The notes: generated by a model not told the origin, from the sequence alone. 64,000 nucleotides of DNA from Trissonchulus latispiculum (GCA_030248195.1 JASAND010020995.1:1-64000), one strand, 5' to 3'. Positions 21,856 through 34,560 are shown, counted from the first letter of the stretch. Numbers and translations: made by a program.

Positions 21856-22040
21856 TCCAAACCCCCGCCTAGAAAAAGCCCAGCCTCCCTCGCGAGTGAG
21901 CTGTGGCTGATAAATGGTCATGTTTTGAAAACTTTTTCTCAAATTTTGACTTAAAATCGCTTTAAATCGGTTTTAAAGCCCCTTAAACTTTAAAAACAAG
22001 CCTTATTTTGAAAGAAAATGGTTTGGGGTTTCACTTCCCC

Positions 22041-22535
22041 CTAACTTTCGGGGATTGACCACAAAATCATGGGCGTATCCAAGGGAGGGTTTTGGGGTTT
22101 GAAACCCCCTCCTTTTGGGGACAATTTTATCAATACTCCATTACAAAAACTGTAAATTTTTGTCAAAACCCCCTCCTTTTCACAGTGTTTGTTGCTCGGA
22201 CACGTTTGCGCTCTTCTGCGCACTGCCCCGAAATTTTTTGCGTAAATTTCTAAAAAAGTGCGCATAGCAGGAAAAATGCGATAATTTAGCATAAATAATA
22301 AATAAATAGCAGCTGCTGTTTTGTATTTATTATTATCTCTACGGAGATCCGCTGGCCGCTGCAGTCCTCTTTCTGTGCATAGCACAGTCAGAGAGGTTTT
22401 GATAAAACCTTCTCTGGAGCACAGATAGAGCCGAGTTGGTTGTCGTCCTTGGACAACCAGGCAGGAGCTCCAGAGATTAGTTCTCGCTGAGGTAAGAGCG
22501 CTCACAGCGCCCATTGGCTCTCTCGTGTTCGGACT
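22041..22535. repeat. hairpin-series repeat
   Basis: It opens with GGAGGGTTTTGGGGTTTGAA, and C-rich stretches complementary to that start follow within 100 bp. From 22366 to 22480 several small hairpins follow each other: CTGTGCATAGCACAG, GAGAGGTTTTGATAAAACCTTCTC-type arms, GGTTGTCGTCC/GGACAACC, and CTCTGGAGC/GGAGCTCCAGAG. The longest frame (168 codons, minus) has no recognisable domain. Confidence 0.4.
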
Positions 22536-23332
22536 AAGCATGGGCACGAATATCGAATAATAATAATAATTCGATATTCGCGAATGCCGCGAATATTCGA
22601 ATAGTAGTTTACTATTCGCGAATAGTTAACGAATAATTCGATGAACGCATATTCGAACTATTCGAGCGAATATTCGAATTATTCGAACGAATATTCGAAT
22701 TTTTCGTAACTTTCTAAGTAAGTATTAGACGAATTTTCGAACGTTTTCCTGACTTCTGCATTAAAATTCGACTGAACCCACAACGAATAGATTATATTGT
22801 GTGTACTAAACTTGCAAGGATTTTTAATCGTTTTGTCCTAAAATTTTTCTACATGCACCGACTTACATATGGAAATGTTTCATCTGTGGCAGTTTTTTGT
22901 TGGCCAAATATTTATTGCACTCTAACTGCCATGTTGGATTCTCGAAACTCCAGCACATACATATTGTTTCAGTATTGGAGCATTTTCAGTAAAATTGTGT
23001 TCCACTAACACCATTCCACTATGTTGACCACATAAATACCATGACGATAATTTGCTGATGCCGTACACTCCAAGAAGGGTTCTTGAGCTTATTCATAAAA
23101 TTTCAGCATTTAAAGATGCATGCTAATGCGAATGAAGACGTAGGAATTGTCGGTTTTGAAATTCGAATAATTCGCGGATTATTCGAATATTCAAATAATT
23201 CGCGAATAATTCGAATAATTCGAATTATTCGCGAATTTCGAATAATACGAATAATTCGCGAATTATTCGATAAGTACCCCACGAATAGTGACGAATATTC
23301 GAGTACTAGTTTTACTGTTCGTGCCCATGCTT
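22536..23332. mobile_element. TIR element with ATTCG palindrome ends
   Basis: Ends AAGCATGGGCACGAA (22536-22550) and TTCGTGCCCATGCTT (23318-23332) are perfect 15-bp inverted repeats. Inside each end is a 150-180 bp zone built from GAATATTCG, ATTCGCGAAT and similar palindromes. The middle has no transposase. I found no clear target duplication. Confidence 0.75.
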
Positions 23333-23879
23333 ATTAGTGACTGCAGGCAGGCGTTTTTCATTATTTCTTTATGACTAATGCCTTGTATCCTTCATAGATC
23401 CGCCTGCTGGCCAGCGTTTACTTCATGTTCTTGACGTAATTTTGGCAAAGAGGAGGACTTTTGGCAATTTGTGCAAAGAGGAAGACTTGCCATCATTGCA
23501 GATATTTGCAAAACTTTTCTAGCCCAACCCAGTCGAAAGTTATATACATCGGTCCAAACTTTTGCAAACTTTTGGCGTAGTTGGACCAAAAAGTAGGTGT
23601 CATTTTCAAAATGTCATAAAATGAGCAGATCTTTGGACCAAACCAAATGACTTGATCTTTGGACACGTAGGTAAGTAAGAGTTTTTATTTATTTATTATT
23701 TTATTTACTGTTTATTATTGCGAGAAATGCACGTTTTTAACGGTTTTATGGACTTTCTGACTCAATATATATATATATATATATATTGACCTTATCTTAG
23801 ATATAGAAACATGTTGCAAATCAAGTTTTCGAGTTTAAAACCTCTGTCTTATGTCAAAATTATATACTTCATGGTTGAA

Positions 23880-24800
23880 TGTTTTTGGGCATTATGTAAT
23901 GAAGTTAGTGAGATCCGAATCTCGATCCACTTTAGACTTGATCAAACGGAAGGTTAGCGCGTCCTCTTATCGAAGCAGACTTAGACACTGGATTCCTGAA
24001 AGGTGGTTTGTCCAAAATCAGGAATTCCCTGTTGCCAACCTTTGTCGGGGTCTTCTTTGTGAGTTCGTTTGATACACTGGATTCCAGCTGATCAGCAAGA
24101 GGGTTCAGCACTTGCTTTGACTTGATCGCCGGATTGATGATGAATCTTGCAAATCCTGATCAGAACTTACCTTAATCAGCCCTGATCCAATCCTTGCGGT
24201 GAATTCCTTGTATGTTAACCGCGCCTGGCGTTACAAGACAATAGCGCCTTTTTACACACCGCTAAGATTCTAAGTTTGACACGCCAGCTGTTTATTAGGA
24301 TTAATACAATTATGATAGGTACACTTCAAAACGATGACAATTAATATACAACAAGCGTTATTACTAGGGGTCGTTACAAGCTGTGCAAAACAGATACAAA
24401 TACAGTTCAGTACAGTGTTCAATTACTGTACCAGAGTTGCCAGTTACTGTCTTTAGTTGACTATTAATATTATCCTAATTTAGGATAATATTACCCAATG
24501 TATATGTATTTTAGGGACAAGGTTCAGTGGTACCTCTTCTTCTTCTTCTCTTTCTCAAACTTGGTCTCGATTACCTAATTATTACACTGTCTCCAACACT
24601 CTGCTATTTAATACCCATATGCTTTCTCGTGCGCCTATATGCTTGTGCTGTGCGACTCTTTATCCGTCCTTACAAAACGGATTACTAAACTACAAATCAA
24701 TAAAAACTACAAACCAACAATCATTAACCGAATTAAACCTGGGGTCGGTCTATGGGTGAGTCCCCGAATGTTGGACACTACTTTCCCGAAGGATCGCTCC
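23880..24800 (-). repeat. dispersed ~1 kb repeat, copy 2 (inverted)
   Basis: The reverse complement aligns to 490-1460. Landmarks are CATTCGGGGACTCACCCATA, AGGACGG, ACAAGCATATAGG, GAACCTTGTCCCT, GGCAACTCTGG, TCAAACGAACTCAC, CTAACCTTCCGT and ACTTCATTACA. No coding signal is recognised. Confidence 0.6.
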
Positions 24801-25409
24801 AACACCTATACAGGGTAGCTGTACGGAGATTTCTTTTGAGGAAGTAGAGAAACTGGGGGGTTCCTGGTTCTGGGGGGGGGGTTCCGGGTCCATTCCTAAT
24901 TAATGAAATTTAACACCAAATACAAAGTTCAAGGATTGGTTCTTCTTCGGGTTCGTCTGTTATCAAGATACTATGAACTCCTAGCTGCTACCTAAGCTCA
25001 AGCCAGAGACAATGGGGACTGCGCCCCGGAGGTGAAAAGGTTGAACTGGAAAAGGCTATACATTTTCCGAATCAATTAGCGAGTGATTTTTTAATGTTAA
25101 AGTCCACATTACCGTTTGCCCAATTGATGTCAAGCGCCGCCGGGATTCGATCTCGACCTTAGTTATGCTCTAAGTCCACAAGGTACCTACAGTGATTAGG
25201 CTCCACAAAAGTCTGACTGATAATCCAAATCTGGGATCACTTCCGGATCCAATAATCAACCAACAATACTGATTCTGACTAAAGTTCCTGGATTAAGCAC
25301 TTCCACTGACTGATCCAAGTCTGACTAGCTCACTGACTCTGATTCCGAACTGGAGACGATTCGCTCGCCTGAATCAAATGGGTTAAAACCCATTAGTACA
25401 AAATTATGA

Positions 25410-25492
25410 TGCGGGAATCGAACCCAGCAAATATTACTCGTTCTTTTGCTTTCCAGGTCCAAAATGTACATTTTGGGCCCCATTTGAACTAG
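25410..25492 (-). other. tRNA-like Pol III promoter remnant (SINE-like)
   Basis: On the minus strand an A-box match TAGTTCAAATGG (25491-25480) and an exact B-box GGTTCGATTCC (25424-25414) are spaced as in tRNA genes. In place of an anticodon arm there is the palindrome CCAAAATGTACATTTTGG. It does not fold into a full tRNA, so a tRNA-derived SINE head is more likely than a tRNA gene. Confidence 0.45.
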
Positions 25493-26204
25493 TGAATTGA
25501 CGAAATGACTCAAAATCCTTGGTTATTGCCTTTTTAGCAATGTTAACCGTTTCTAGTAATTTCTTGTTGTTAAATTGGCCTTCGTGACCATTTTTAGGTT
25601 GCCGTTTACAGAAGTCCCTGATGTAATGTATTCCTTGCTTGGATGAAATGATTCATAACGTTTCCACCTTTGGCCCAGTTGGGCCTGATTGAACTTGCAG
25701 CTAGACGAAACAATCTTGAAAACGTATAAAATGCACTGCTTGTAACCTATTTTTCAGAATTCATTTGCCTTTGCCTTTTTCCTACACAAACCTGCCTTCT
25801 GGGGCCATTTTGAGTTAAAAATGAACTGAATCTGACTGAATATTGCATGATATCCTGGACAAACAATATGACTGGACAATATTAGTGTTTTCGGTCTGTT
25901 TCTGGCCTAATTTCGTTGATTTGCCACGGGAAATGGGAAATGGACTGATTATCCTAAATGTATGCGAGACTTGGCATTTTAAGTGCATTTCTGATATTGG
26001 AAGATGGTCATTTGCTAAATACTTGTAGTAATTGGGTTAATTGATGCCTATCTGCTTACTTATGCTAAATGGCTAAAGCCTACGCAACATTAAACTGAAA
26101 CTTGATGGTAACTGGTTATTTGATTTAAAATCCCTATTAATCAATTATTATCCTATTCGGAATGAACTAATTAACTTACGTTAAAACTAACTGGCTGATT
26201 TTGA

Positions 26205-26275
26205 GTGAGTTTTCGCATATAGTTAATTTTAGTTAGTTTATGCCAAAAATGCGAAAACTCACTCACTCACTCAGC
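26205..26275. repeat. GAGTGAGTTTTCGCAT inverted repeat
   Basis: Arms GAGTGAGTTTTCGCAT and ATGCGAAAACTCACTC are separated by about 31 nt, and the right arm continues into a CACT run. No gene is nearby. Confidence 0.6.
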
Positions 26276-26935
26276 AGCCATTCTACGCAGTCCCTACTTA
26301 CTGACCAACCGACCAACCGAACTACTTCTACTTCTAAAGCTACCTCCCACCTATTCTAGTGCCCTAACAGGGGACGTACCGAACCGCTATTCGATCCGGC
26401 GCTGGCAACCACAGCAGCCAGTCGAGTGGAAGTCGCACGTGCAACCACCCTTTCACACGAGCACATGTCAGTACTCGTGCAAAACTGGCATATAAATTAA
26501 CAAAACTTTGATGAACACGAATTTGAACAAAAGTTACATATTCTTGTAGAGTTTGAAAAACTGGACATTTTTTACGCTTACAGTACCAAAAAATATTCCA
26601 TAATTAATGAGAAAAATATAATTAAAGTTGAGTAATACTTGCGCAGATTGGGTTCTGCGCAGGCTTAGCATTTCTGTGTTGACTTTAACTCGGTTACGTT
26701 AATTCGTTAATGAAAGTTAATTAGGGTAAAAGCTACATCATTTTGTAGAGCTTGAAGAGCTGAACATTTTCCATTCTGAAACAGCTCAAACCGTCCAGCT
26801 GCTCATGAGAAAATCATGACAGTTTGTGTCCACATATGCGTAGTTTGTACATACAGTGTATTAGTTCAAACACACACGTGCTGGGTTGCCGAATTGCTAC
26901 GGTGCATAAGCTAGCTTAGACTGGCTCTAGTTATA

Positions 26936-27007
26936 ACCCGTGTGGCTCAACTGGGTGAGCACTGGATTCTTCATCCAGAGGTCCTGAGTTCGAATCTCAG
27001 CCTATTC
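26936..27007 (+). pseudogene. tRNA-like sequence, Lys(CTT)-type anticodon, broken acceptor
   Basis: The D-arm GCTC/GAGC, anticodon arm CTGGA-TTCTTCA-TCCAG and T-arm CTGAG-TTCGAAT-CTCAG all pair, giving anticodon CTT. The seven bases before the D-arm do not pair with those after the T-arm, so no acceptor stem forms. Position 37 is C, which is unusual. An A-box (TGGCTCAACTGG) is present and a T-rich stretch follows. This fits a tRNA pseudogene or tRNA-derived SINE. Confidence 0.5.
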
Positions 27008-27009
27008 CT

Positions 27010-29480
27010 TTTCTTTTAATTTGGTTCATTCTTTTGCTTTTCAAGACTGAGCATTACAGCTGACATGATTTTGAGTGTTTAACGTTGCGAAACATGAACC
27101 AATAACCGTTTTAAACAAGACAAATGATACGCGTGTCCTTAACTGAAACTAACTACACCGGTTAGACACTGTCCAACTAACAAATTATCAGCACACCCAA
27201 ACTAGAATTATTTTCTGGATTAAGACTAGATGACTTGCTAATCCGCTAATCGGACGTTTACTGTAAATACTTAATTGTAGCGAATTTCATGCTATTGAGT
27301 GCATTACTCCCATATAGATCTGATTCGGCTAGTTCTCGATTCCATGAATGCGGCTCATCCGTCCCCTAATCGCAGGGCTACCTACACGGATGACCGGAAA
27401 TCCAACAGATTTACAGTGCTAATTCGGTGTCCCCGTAACCCTAGACTGCAAACCTATTCCAAATCACAGAATACCCCACTGTTTCCATGCAGAATTCACA
27501 CTACATTCACTCCAAAAACAGCATTTCCACGTCAAACATGCATCCAAGTTCTGAACACAATGAAACTCTAATTATTCATGGTTAGGGGCCAAATTGCTAC
27601 TCAATTTGGCCCAATTCCTGCCTAATATCTGAATATTTACACATTCATTCTGGCAGTCCCAAGACCCTTATCGGACAAAGGGGGTTTACATGGTATGCCT
27701 TCGTTCACACTCGCAATTACCCAATTTTGGTCTGTAGTTCACACTCTAGAAATGGGGCTACTCTTGGAACCTCACAACCCATGAGGGGTTTACCCAAGGA
27801 GCCGCTCACGTAAATTTGGGGATCACGTTCACACAATTACCATCACATCAACATTTACTCATACACTTTATACACACATAATTAATCCTAGCTATTCCCT
27901 AATAAAACTTAACTACTTATTGTATGCACATTTTGTCCTAATTTTAGAATTGACGAACTTCTTTATTTTGAAATTCATGAACTTTGTAAATTTGACAGAG
28001 ACTACGAATTTTAAAACTTTGATAACTTCTTGGAAAGCAGAACGAGTAATAATTGCTCAGGCCTAAATAGCTACTAAATATAAAAAATAGGCCAAAGGCC
28101 TCCTAAAAAATTCCGACAATTGCGTTCCTAGTGTGCAAATCTGGCCTAGCATAGTGCGCTCATGAGGCCATCAGCGTGTGGTGTTCGCCGTGTTGACTCA
28201 GACCCTTCTTTGATGAATTTCCCAAGCTGAATCTTGGGGAAACTTTCTATGCTTTTTCGTTAACACGTAAAGGTAACCAAAGGTGAAATTTGCTGCTTAA
28301 AAATTGATTTTCATGAATTAAAAAGCGGAATTGTACGAATTAACGGCCTCTCGGGACCCATTATGGAAAACTAAATATTAAGCGTTAATTTAATCATATT
28401 ATTTAGCAAATTTTGTGTTTATTACTTTTAGGCGCTTCCTCATTTCCAAGCCCCTTTCTCTCCTCCTGAGGCTTGACCTTTCGGTCGAAAACAAGGGAAG
28501 CCGCTCGTTAATCCTAGCAACAATTGCTCTCCCTTGCTGGAATTCAGAGTTTCCAGCAAGCGAACCAAGAGGGCAATTTTTGCCCAAAACTGTGCATACA
28601 GAGAATTACGTATTTTTCTGAAAGTTAAGAACTAAATATTATTGTTATACGTACAAAACTACCTAAGACTAACTAATTTTATTTTGTTTTGTTTATTTGG
28701 GAGGGAGTTAAGCCCCCTCCGAAGGTATTACTACACCTAACGGTGTGTACTAACTCCTTCTCTGCGAGGCAAGTCTTTGCTGGGAGAGAGCCAACAGAGG
28801 CCCACCCGGATGAATGAAAGGTGAATGGGCGTAACAACACGTGATTGTTACGTCTTGTTGTAAAGGTCAGTAAAGGCCATTATTATAAAATTAAAACGTA
28901 ATCATTCAAAACTTCTTTGGCTTATAACTTTCGCAATACTGGGAGTTAAGAGACCGGGTTTGGATTTTCGGAATCAGAAAAGAATTGCCTTTCAGATAAG
29001 CTTAACTTATATTTTTGCCAAAAACCTCAAAAATTACTAATTATCGCAAATTAGGCCTAACTAACACTTATGAACACCAATTACTATTAAATAACCAAAT
29101 AAATTACCAGTTACTTTGCAACACCTTTCTTTAAGTCCATTTCTTTCAATAATTTTAAACCGTTTTAATTGAATTTAGATGTACTTCTTGACAACGGGAG
29201 GCCTTACTCTTGGCCTGAGTGGGAAGAGTACCGACTCCTCCATTACGCACTAAGAACGATGGTAGGGTCTATTACTGACCCGGGAGGGTAACGACCCCTC
29301 CATTATTAATTGCTAACCTACTTAACCCTTATTAAGCTGCGTTCTGCTGAAGTTCTATTCCATTTTGCGTCATTTGAGTGGGTTATAATGCTACTTCTAG
29401 CCTTATTTTCCTATCTACACTAGAACCTATGTCCCTAGTTGTGAATTTCTAAGTATTTTAAACTGGCTGGCAACTCTGGT
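27010..29480. other. AT-rich interval without recognised gene
   Basis: No supported CDS. The end (about 29340-29482) weakly resembles the ~1 kb repeat family (GAACCTATGTCCCT and CTGGCAACTCTGG). Several GGGAGGG-type short palindromic patches occur (28700-28800, 29195-29310) without a clear boundary. Confidence 0.3.
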
Positions 29481-29482
29481 AG

Positions 29483-30472
29483 TTAAGGTGGTGATTCCTT
29501 TTGGGCACATATTGTTATTTGGCGGCGTAAATCAACATGAAATTTGATGAAAGTTTCCGAAATAAGTTGTTTTAGCGTTCTAACACCCTCCGCGCAATCC
29601 CGATTCAAAAATCTGAGATTTGCGGTCAGAGTGGTTTTTCCAAAGTTCTGAACGTTTGGCAGCTGCTATACAGTTACGACTATATTCATTCGAAAGATCT
29701 CATTGAGCTTCACATTTTTGCTTTTTAAAGCAAGTTTCTAACTTTTCTCTACCGTGAGATATAGCCTATTTTCTTGTTTTGGCGTCGAAAACTTGTTATC
29801 TTTGCAGAAATCAAGTAATCCAACATTCCTTGAACTAAGCAAGCCGTAAAATCAAACTAAGGGTGTAGAGCTGAAGGTCTCATAGAGACAAATAATCCGG
29901 CGCATGATCGTCTTCCAACTGCTATCTTGTAGGCTGCTATCATGAAAAATGTAGTTTTTGCAAAAACATGACCAATTTTGTTCCAAAGATTGTGGAGCAT
30001 TCACCATGCAAGGTGGAGGGCTGCTACTGAACAAATGTGTTCTGCACAAATATACCCGGGGACGATTTTTTAGTTGCCCCGATTGCTGCTTTCCAGCTAA
30101 AGTTATCGCTTGACAAATTTGGAAAAAAGTAGGCAAAATACAGGTTACGCACACATTTTAGATTATTTCTCTACAACGAAGAGCTATTTCACAATAAATA
30201 AAAAATCGTCCCCAGCTATTTGATGGCGGTATCGAATGATATAACCGATGTCTCGCGAAAAATTTACTTGAGTCTGCAAAAATTCTGGAAAATCATACTT
30301 CTTCTAAAATGTGTTAAAAATATTTTAGAAAAGCAACATTAGTTTTGTGGCATGCGTTAAAAAGAGAAAATGTCAAGCTACATTTTGATATAAAAATGGC
30401 TTCTTAACTCCAAGTAACGAATGAGTAATAATGGTGCAAACTTTATGTGACCAAAGGGAATCACCACCTTAA
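29483..30472. mobile_element. TTAA-flanked TIR element, piggyBac-like insertion signature
   Basis: The left end TTAA-GGTGGTGATTCC (from 29483) and right end GGAATCACCACC-TTAA (to 30472) form an inverted pair extending into TTTGGnCACATA. Flanking TTAA on both sides is the target duplication of piggyBac-type elements. The interior shows no DDE transposase; a 100-codon minus ORF (30154-29852) is not recognisable. Length is about 990 bp, so it is non-autonomous. Confidence 0.7.
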
Positions 30473-30911
30473 ATGGCAGATATTTTCATACAATTGCTTG
30501 GACGTTTCATAGGTCACATTAGGATCGTACAGGCACATCCCTCATAATCAATGCATCAAATAATTCGATCGAGAATCACAATCCATAACAAACTGAGCTT
30601 TTTCTGTCTTTTTTGAGTTTCATTTAGCTTTTTCCATTACAATAGCAACATAGTTTCACCAGGGAGTTGCGGTTGGGGTTACTCCCCCAAAAGTTTCGAC
30701 CCCCTTTGCCCCCCCCCCCCTTAAAATTTTCGACATCCCCAATCTCGCAAAAAATTGCAAAATTCTTATTTTTTAGTTTTTTTAAAGATAACTAATGAAG
30801 TTAAGTAATTTGGGTGTATTTAAACACATTTAACATTTAACGCGTAGTATTAACCAAGTTACTTATATATAACTATTTTTCGAAAGTTGAAGCATGTGTA
30901 AGTCTGTTTTT

Positions 30912-30935
30912 CCTGCTGCGTCACGACGCAGCAGG
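30912..30935. repeat. CCTGCTGCG hairpin, copy 2
   Basis: Arms CCTGCTGCGT and ACGCAGCAGG enclose a 4-nt loop. Compared with 13252-13275 the innermost pair is T:A instead of C:G, and both copies are flanked by TTTTT and TCT. Confidence 0.7.
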
Positions 30936-33465
30936 TCTACTATAATCGGTTTCGATATATCTATTTGCACATACTTACACACTTAAGCATACGCATTTGC
31001 ATAAAACTGTGTATTAATTTTCGCACGCTTCCAAATTTCGCCCTGAGTTGAAAGAAGTCATGTAAACCTGTTTTGATTGAATTAGATTTCCAGTTTTGCT
31101 TAATTACATTGGAACAAGAAATTGAAAGCAAAGGCTAAGAGGTGTCTGAATAGGGATTTTGAAAAGTCTGTGTGGTCTTTCCGGTATAACTTACCAATGT
31201 GAAAAAGAAATATCATACCACTACTTATATAGATATTCCTAACTACATACTAGCTTTATATAACATTTACTTTGTTACTACAAACAAACACTGCAAACCA
31301 TGAGAAAAACAATTATTAGGCAAATCTAGAACACAAAGCCCTGAGCCTCCTTTGGTGTATTGTATTTTATTCGGACCTGTTCATACTGTTTTTCTAATTC
31401 GAAAGCTACACACACCTGCTCCAGAGTTTATCTCAATCAGTGTCCGTCCCGATTTTGCTGCTTTGCCTAGTAAGTGAGCATCGAAGAAGATCCAAGCCCA
31501 AGAATTTTTGTGCAATTTTTCAGTTCAGTATATTCAAACAGTTGAGAGATGGACGCACTTCATTAAGAATGTGCTCGCAGCAGGCCTATATTTATGGCAA
31601 ATATACTCAGTACAAGACACGTTTTGCACAAAATTCTTGCTTGTTACAAGTATAAGACGCCGGGGTCTGGAGCAGAGCCCCCAGAAGCTGAGAAAATGTT
31701 GTAAAATCGACGAAAATCCTTAGTGGAAATTGTCAAAAGTTTGGTTTCGGCAGTCAGTATAATGGCGTCCTAGCCCCCCCAGCCATTTTTCCAAACCACC
31801 CCCAAAAATTTTTGGGGACCCCCGGGCCCCCCCAACCATAGGTGTGGCTGGGCAAAAAATCTGGGGGGGGTTCCGACGGAGGGTGGGGGGGGTCCGCCAA
31901 ATTTCCCAAAAAACCCCTAAATTTTCGATTTTTTTGCCATTTTTGGCCACTTTTTGGCCAAAAATCGGGGGGGCCTAGCTAAAGTCTGAAAAATCTGGGG
32001 GGGGGGTCGCGAAAATTTTTTGTCAATTCCCCCCCAAACACATCTATGCCCCCAACTGGGGGGCACAGGTGTGTTAGGGGGCGGGGGGGACCCCCTCCCC
32101 CCAAATGGAGGGGTCGCCAACTCCCTCCCTAAAAATTTTTTCCTACCCCTCCCCCCAACTCGATTTTTTCAGACCCCTCCCCTCTAAAAATTTTCAAACC
32201 CCTACCTAAATTTTTGAAATTTTTAGCTAAAAATTCGAATTTTTTCCAAAAAATTCCAAAAAATATATAGCGAAAAATTGCTAGAGTTCGCTTAATTAAG
32301 CTAAAAATCGTTAAAAATAACTGTAAATTAAGAAAATTTTTAATTTTTTTAACGAAAAACCGACTTTCTTCGAAATTTTTCTCCGACCCCCCCCCAAAAT
32401 TTTTGACCAATTTTACCCCCCCCCCCCGAATTTTTGAGTTGCCCTCCCCCAACTTTCGGCTACCCCCCCCGAACCTCCCCCAGCGATTTTCGGGCCCAAA
32501 AAGTTAGCTAAATTTGGCCGAAAAATAGTCATTTTTGGAAAAATTTTTCTAAAATTTTGACTTAAAATCGCTTTAAAACTGTGCAAAAACGCCAAAAACG
32601 ATAAAAACAAGCTTTGTTTTGACAAAAAAAAGCGTTAAAATACAGAAAATTTTGCGTTTTTAGGCCATTTTTCGAAATTTCTGAGGTCCGAATTCTGGGG
32701 GGGGGGGTTGGGTCGACCACCAACCACCCAAGATTTACCCCCCCACACCCTGGCTTTTTCCTAGGCAAAAATTTCTGGGGGGGGGGACGTCTGGGGGGGG
32801 CTCGCATTTCTGGGGGGGGGAAGAAAAATTTTCAGAAAAATGCCTAAGAATAGCTATTTTTTGCTGCTGAGCTAAAAAATTAACTATTTTTAACTTAAAT
32901 TTAAGCTTTAAATAGCTAAAAAATGCTTAAAAATAGGTAAAAATCCGGCGAAGCCGGAAAAATTTTTCAAAATTTACCCTCAAAACCCTATTTTTCCGGG
33001 CACTTTGGAGTTCTGGGGGGGAAGGCCCGAATCCTGGGGGGGGCGACCCCAGTCTGGGGGGGACGAATTTCTGGGGGGCCCCCCGCCCCCCCCCTGTAGG
33101 AAAAAGCCAGACACCCAAAGTTCCAGGGAAACTATGCCCCCCCCCTAGAAAATTTTTCCTACCCCTCGCCAATTCCCAAATCGACTTTTCGCGACCCCCT
33201 TGCCCCCTTTTTTCGCCAAACCCCCCTCCCTACTTTTTTCTGAACCCCCACGCCCACCCCCACTTTTTTCGCCAGCCACACGGTAGTCGCGCCGGAGGCG
33301 CGAAACATTGGCCTAAAATTGGGTATTTTTAGGGAAAATTTTGAAAAATTTCTTAACAATGTCCAAATGTGTGGCTTGAAGTGCTTTATTTTACTGCGAT
33401 AACTACACATATTTAACGGTTTAGTGGACTCGATTGCTCAATATTAACCTTATTGTGGACTTAGG

Positions 33466-33911
33466 CATAGGGTGTTAGGGGGGGGGGGACCCCTCCAAAA
33501 ATGGAGGGGGGGTCGCCGACCCCCCCCCTAAAAAATTTTTTCCAACCCCTCCCCCCAAATCGATTTTTTTAGACCCCTCCCCCATAAAAGTTTTCAAACC
33601 CCTACCTAAATTTTTGAAAATTTTTAGCTAAAAATTCGAAATTTTTCCAAAAATTTGCGAAAAATTGCTAAAATTCGCTTATTTAAGCTAAAAATCGTTA
33701 AAAATAGCTGTAAATTGAGAAAATTTTTCAATTTTTTAAAGAAAAATCTACTTTTTTCGAAATTTTTCGGCGACCCCCCTAGAAAATTTATCTTACCCCT
33801 CCCCCCAAATCGACTTTTCGCGACCCCCCTCCCTACTTTTTTCCTGAACCCCCCTCCCTACTTTTTATTCCTGAACCCCCACCCCCACTATTTTCTCCAG
33901 CCACACCTATG
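33466..33911. mobile_element. hAT-like MITE, 8-bp target duplication GACTTAGG
   Basis: The element begins CATAGGGTGTTAGGGG and ends CCAGCCACACCTATG. Both flanks carry GACTTAGG (33458-33465 and 33912-33919). It interrupts an older element whose core (TATTGTGGACTTAGG / AACATGTTGGCAACCAAG) is continuous when this insert is removed. It is 446 bp, with no transposase. An 8-bp duplication is typical of hAT-type transposition. Confidence 0.8.
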
Positions 33912-33972
33912 GACTTAGGAACATGTTGGCAACCAAGTTTTCGAGTTTAAATCCCCTGTTTAATGTTAAAAT

Positions 33973-34560
33973 CATAAGTGTACCAGGCTACAGTTTGCCC
34001 CCTGTGAGACCGTTTGCCCCCTGTCAGACCTCCCCACGGAGAGGCCAGACCCGCCTCCGCCCCGACCCGACCACAACTCGTCCCCCCCAAGCCGAGCTCA
34101 ACCCCCCCCCCCCTAAAATTTGGTCCAAACCAAATAAAAAAGTTTTGAAAAAATTTTTTGCAATTTCGGAAAATTTTTGAAAAAAAGTGGAAATATATAA
34201 TGGCTATAAATCACATATATAAATATAAAGAGCTAAAGATGGTTATTTATAGCAATTAAAGGTAATATACGCAATTATATATAAACCACAATCGTGGCTA
34301 ATTTAGACATATTTTAGCACAAATTTGTCTATTTTCAAGGCCTATTTTCGCATACGAAAACTATTGACAGAAGCTTTTGAGTAAGTTTAATCAATGTACA
34401 GTATATATATACATCGAAAGAGGAGCATTTTTAGCTAAAAAACTTGGGTACAGTTTAGGGGGGGTCACCCTCCCCCAAATTTCGGATTTTGGTGGGGCCC
34501 CCCGAGCCAAATTTGGACCTTCTACTCCCCCCCCCAACCCAAACAGGTGGTACACCTATG
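33973..34560. mobile_element. hAT-like MITE, 8-bp target duplication GTTAAAAT
   Basis: The element begins CATAAGTGTACC and ends GGTACACCTATG, flanked by exact copies of GTTAAAAT (33965-33972 and 34561-34568). It interrupts the same older core (TTTAATGTTAAAAT / TACTTCATGGTTGG). It is 588 bp, non-coding and rich in C and G runs. Confidence 0.85.

Noticed and set aside
26936..27007. Functional tRNA-Lys gene
   Set aside because: The acceptor stem does not pair and position 37 is unusual; treated as a pseudogene or SINE head.
32129..33410. Gly/Pro-rich ORFs of about 80-107 codons
   Set aside because: Created by poly-G and poly-C runs in non-coding TIR elements.
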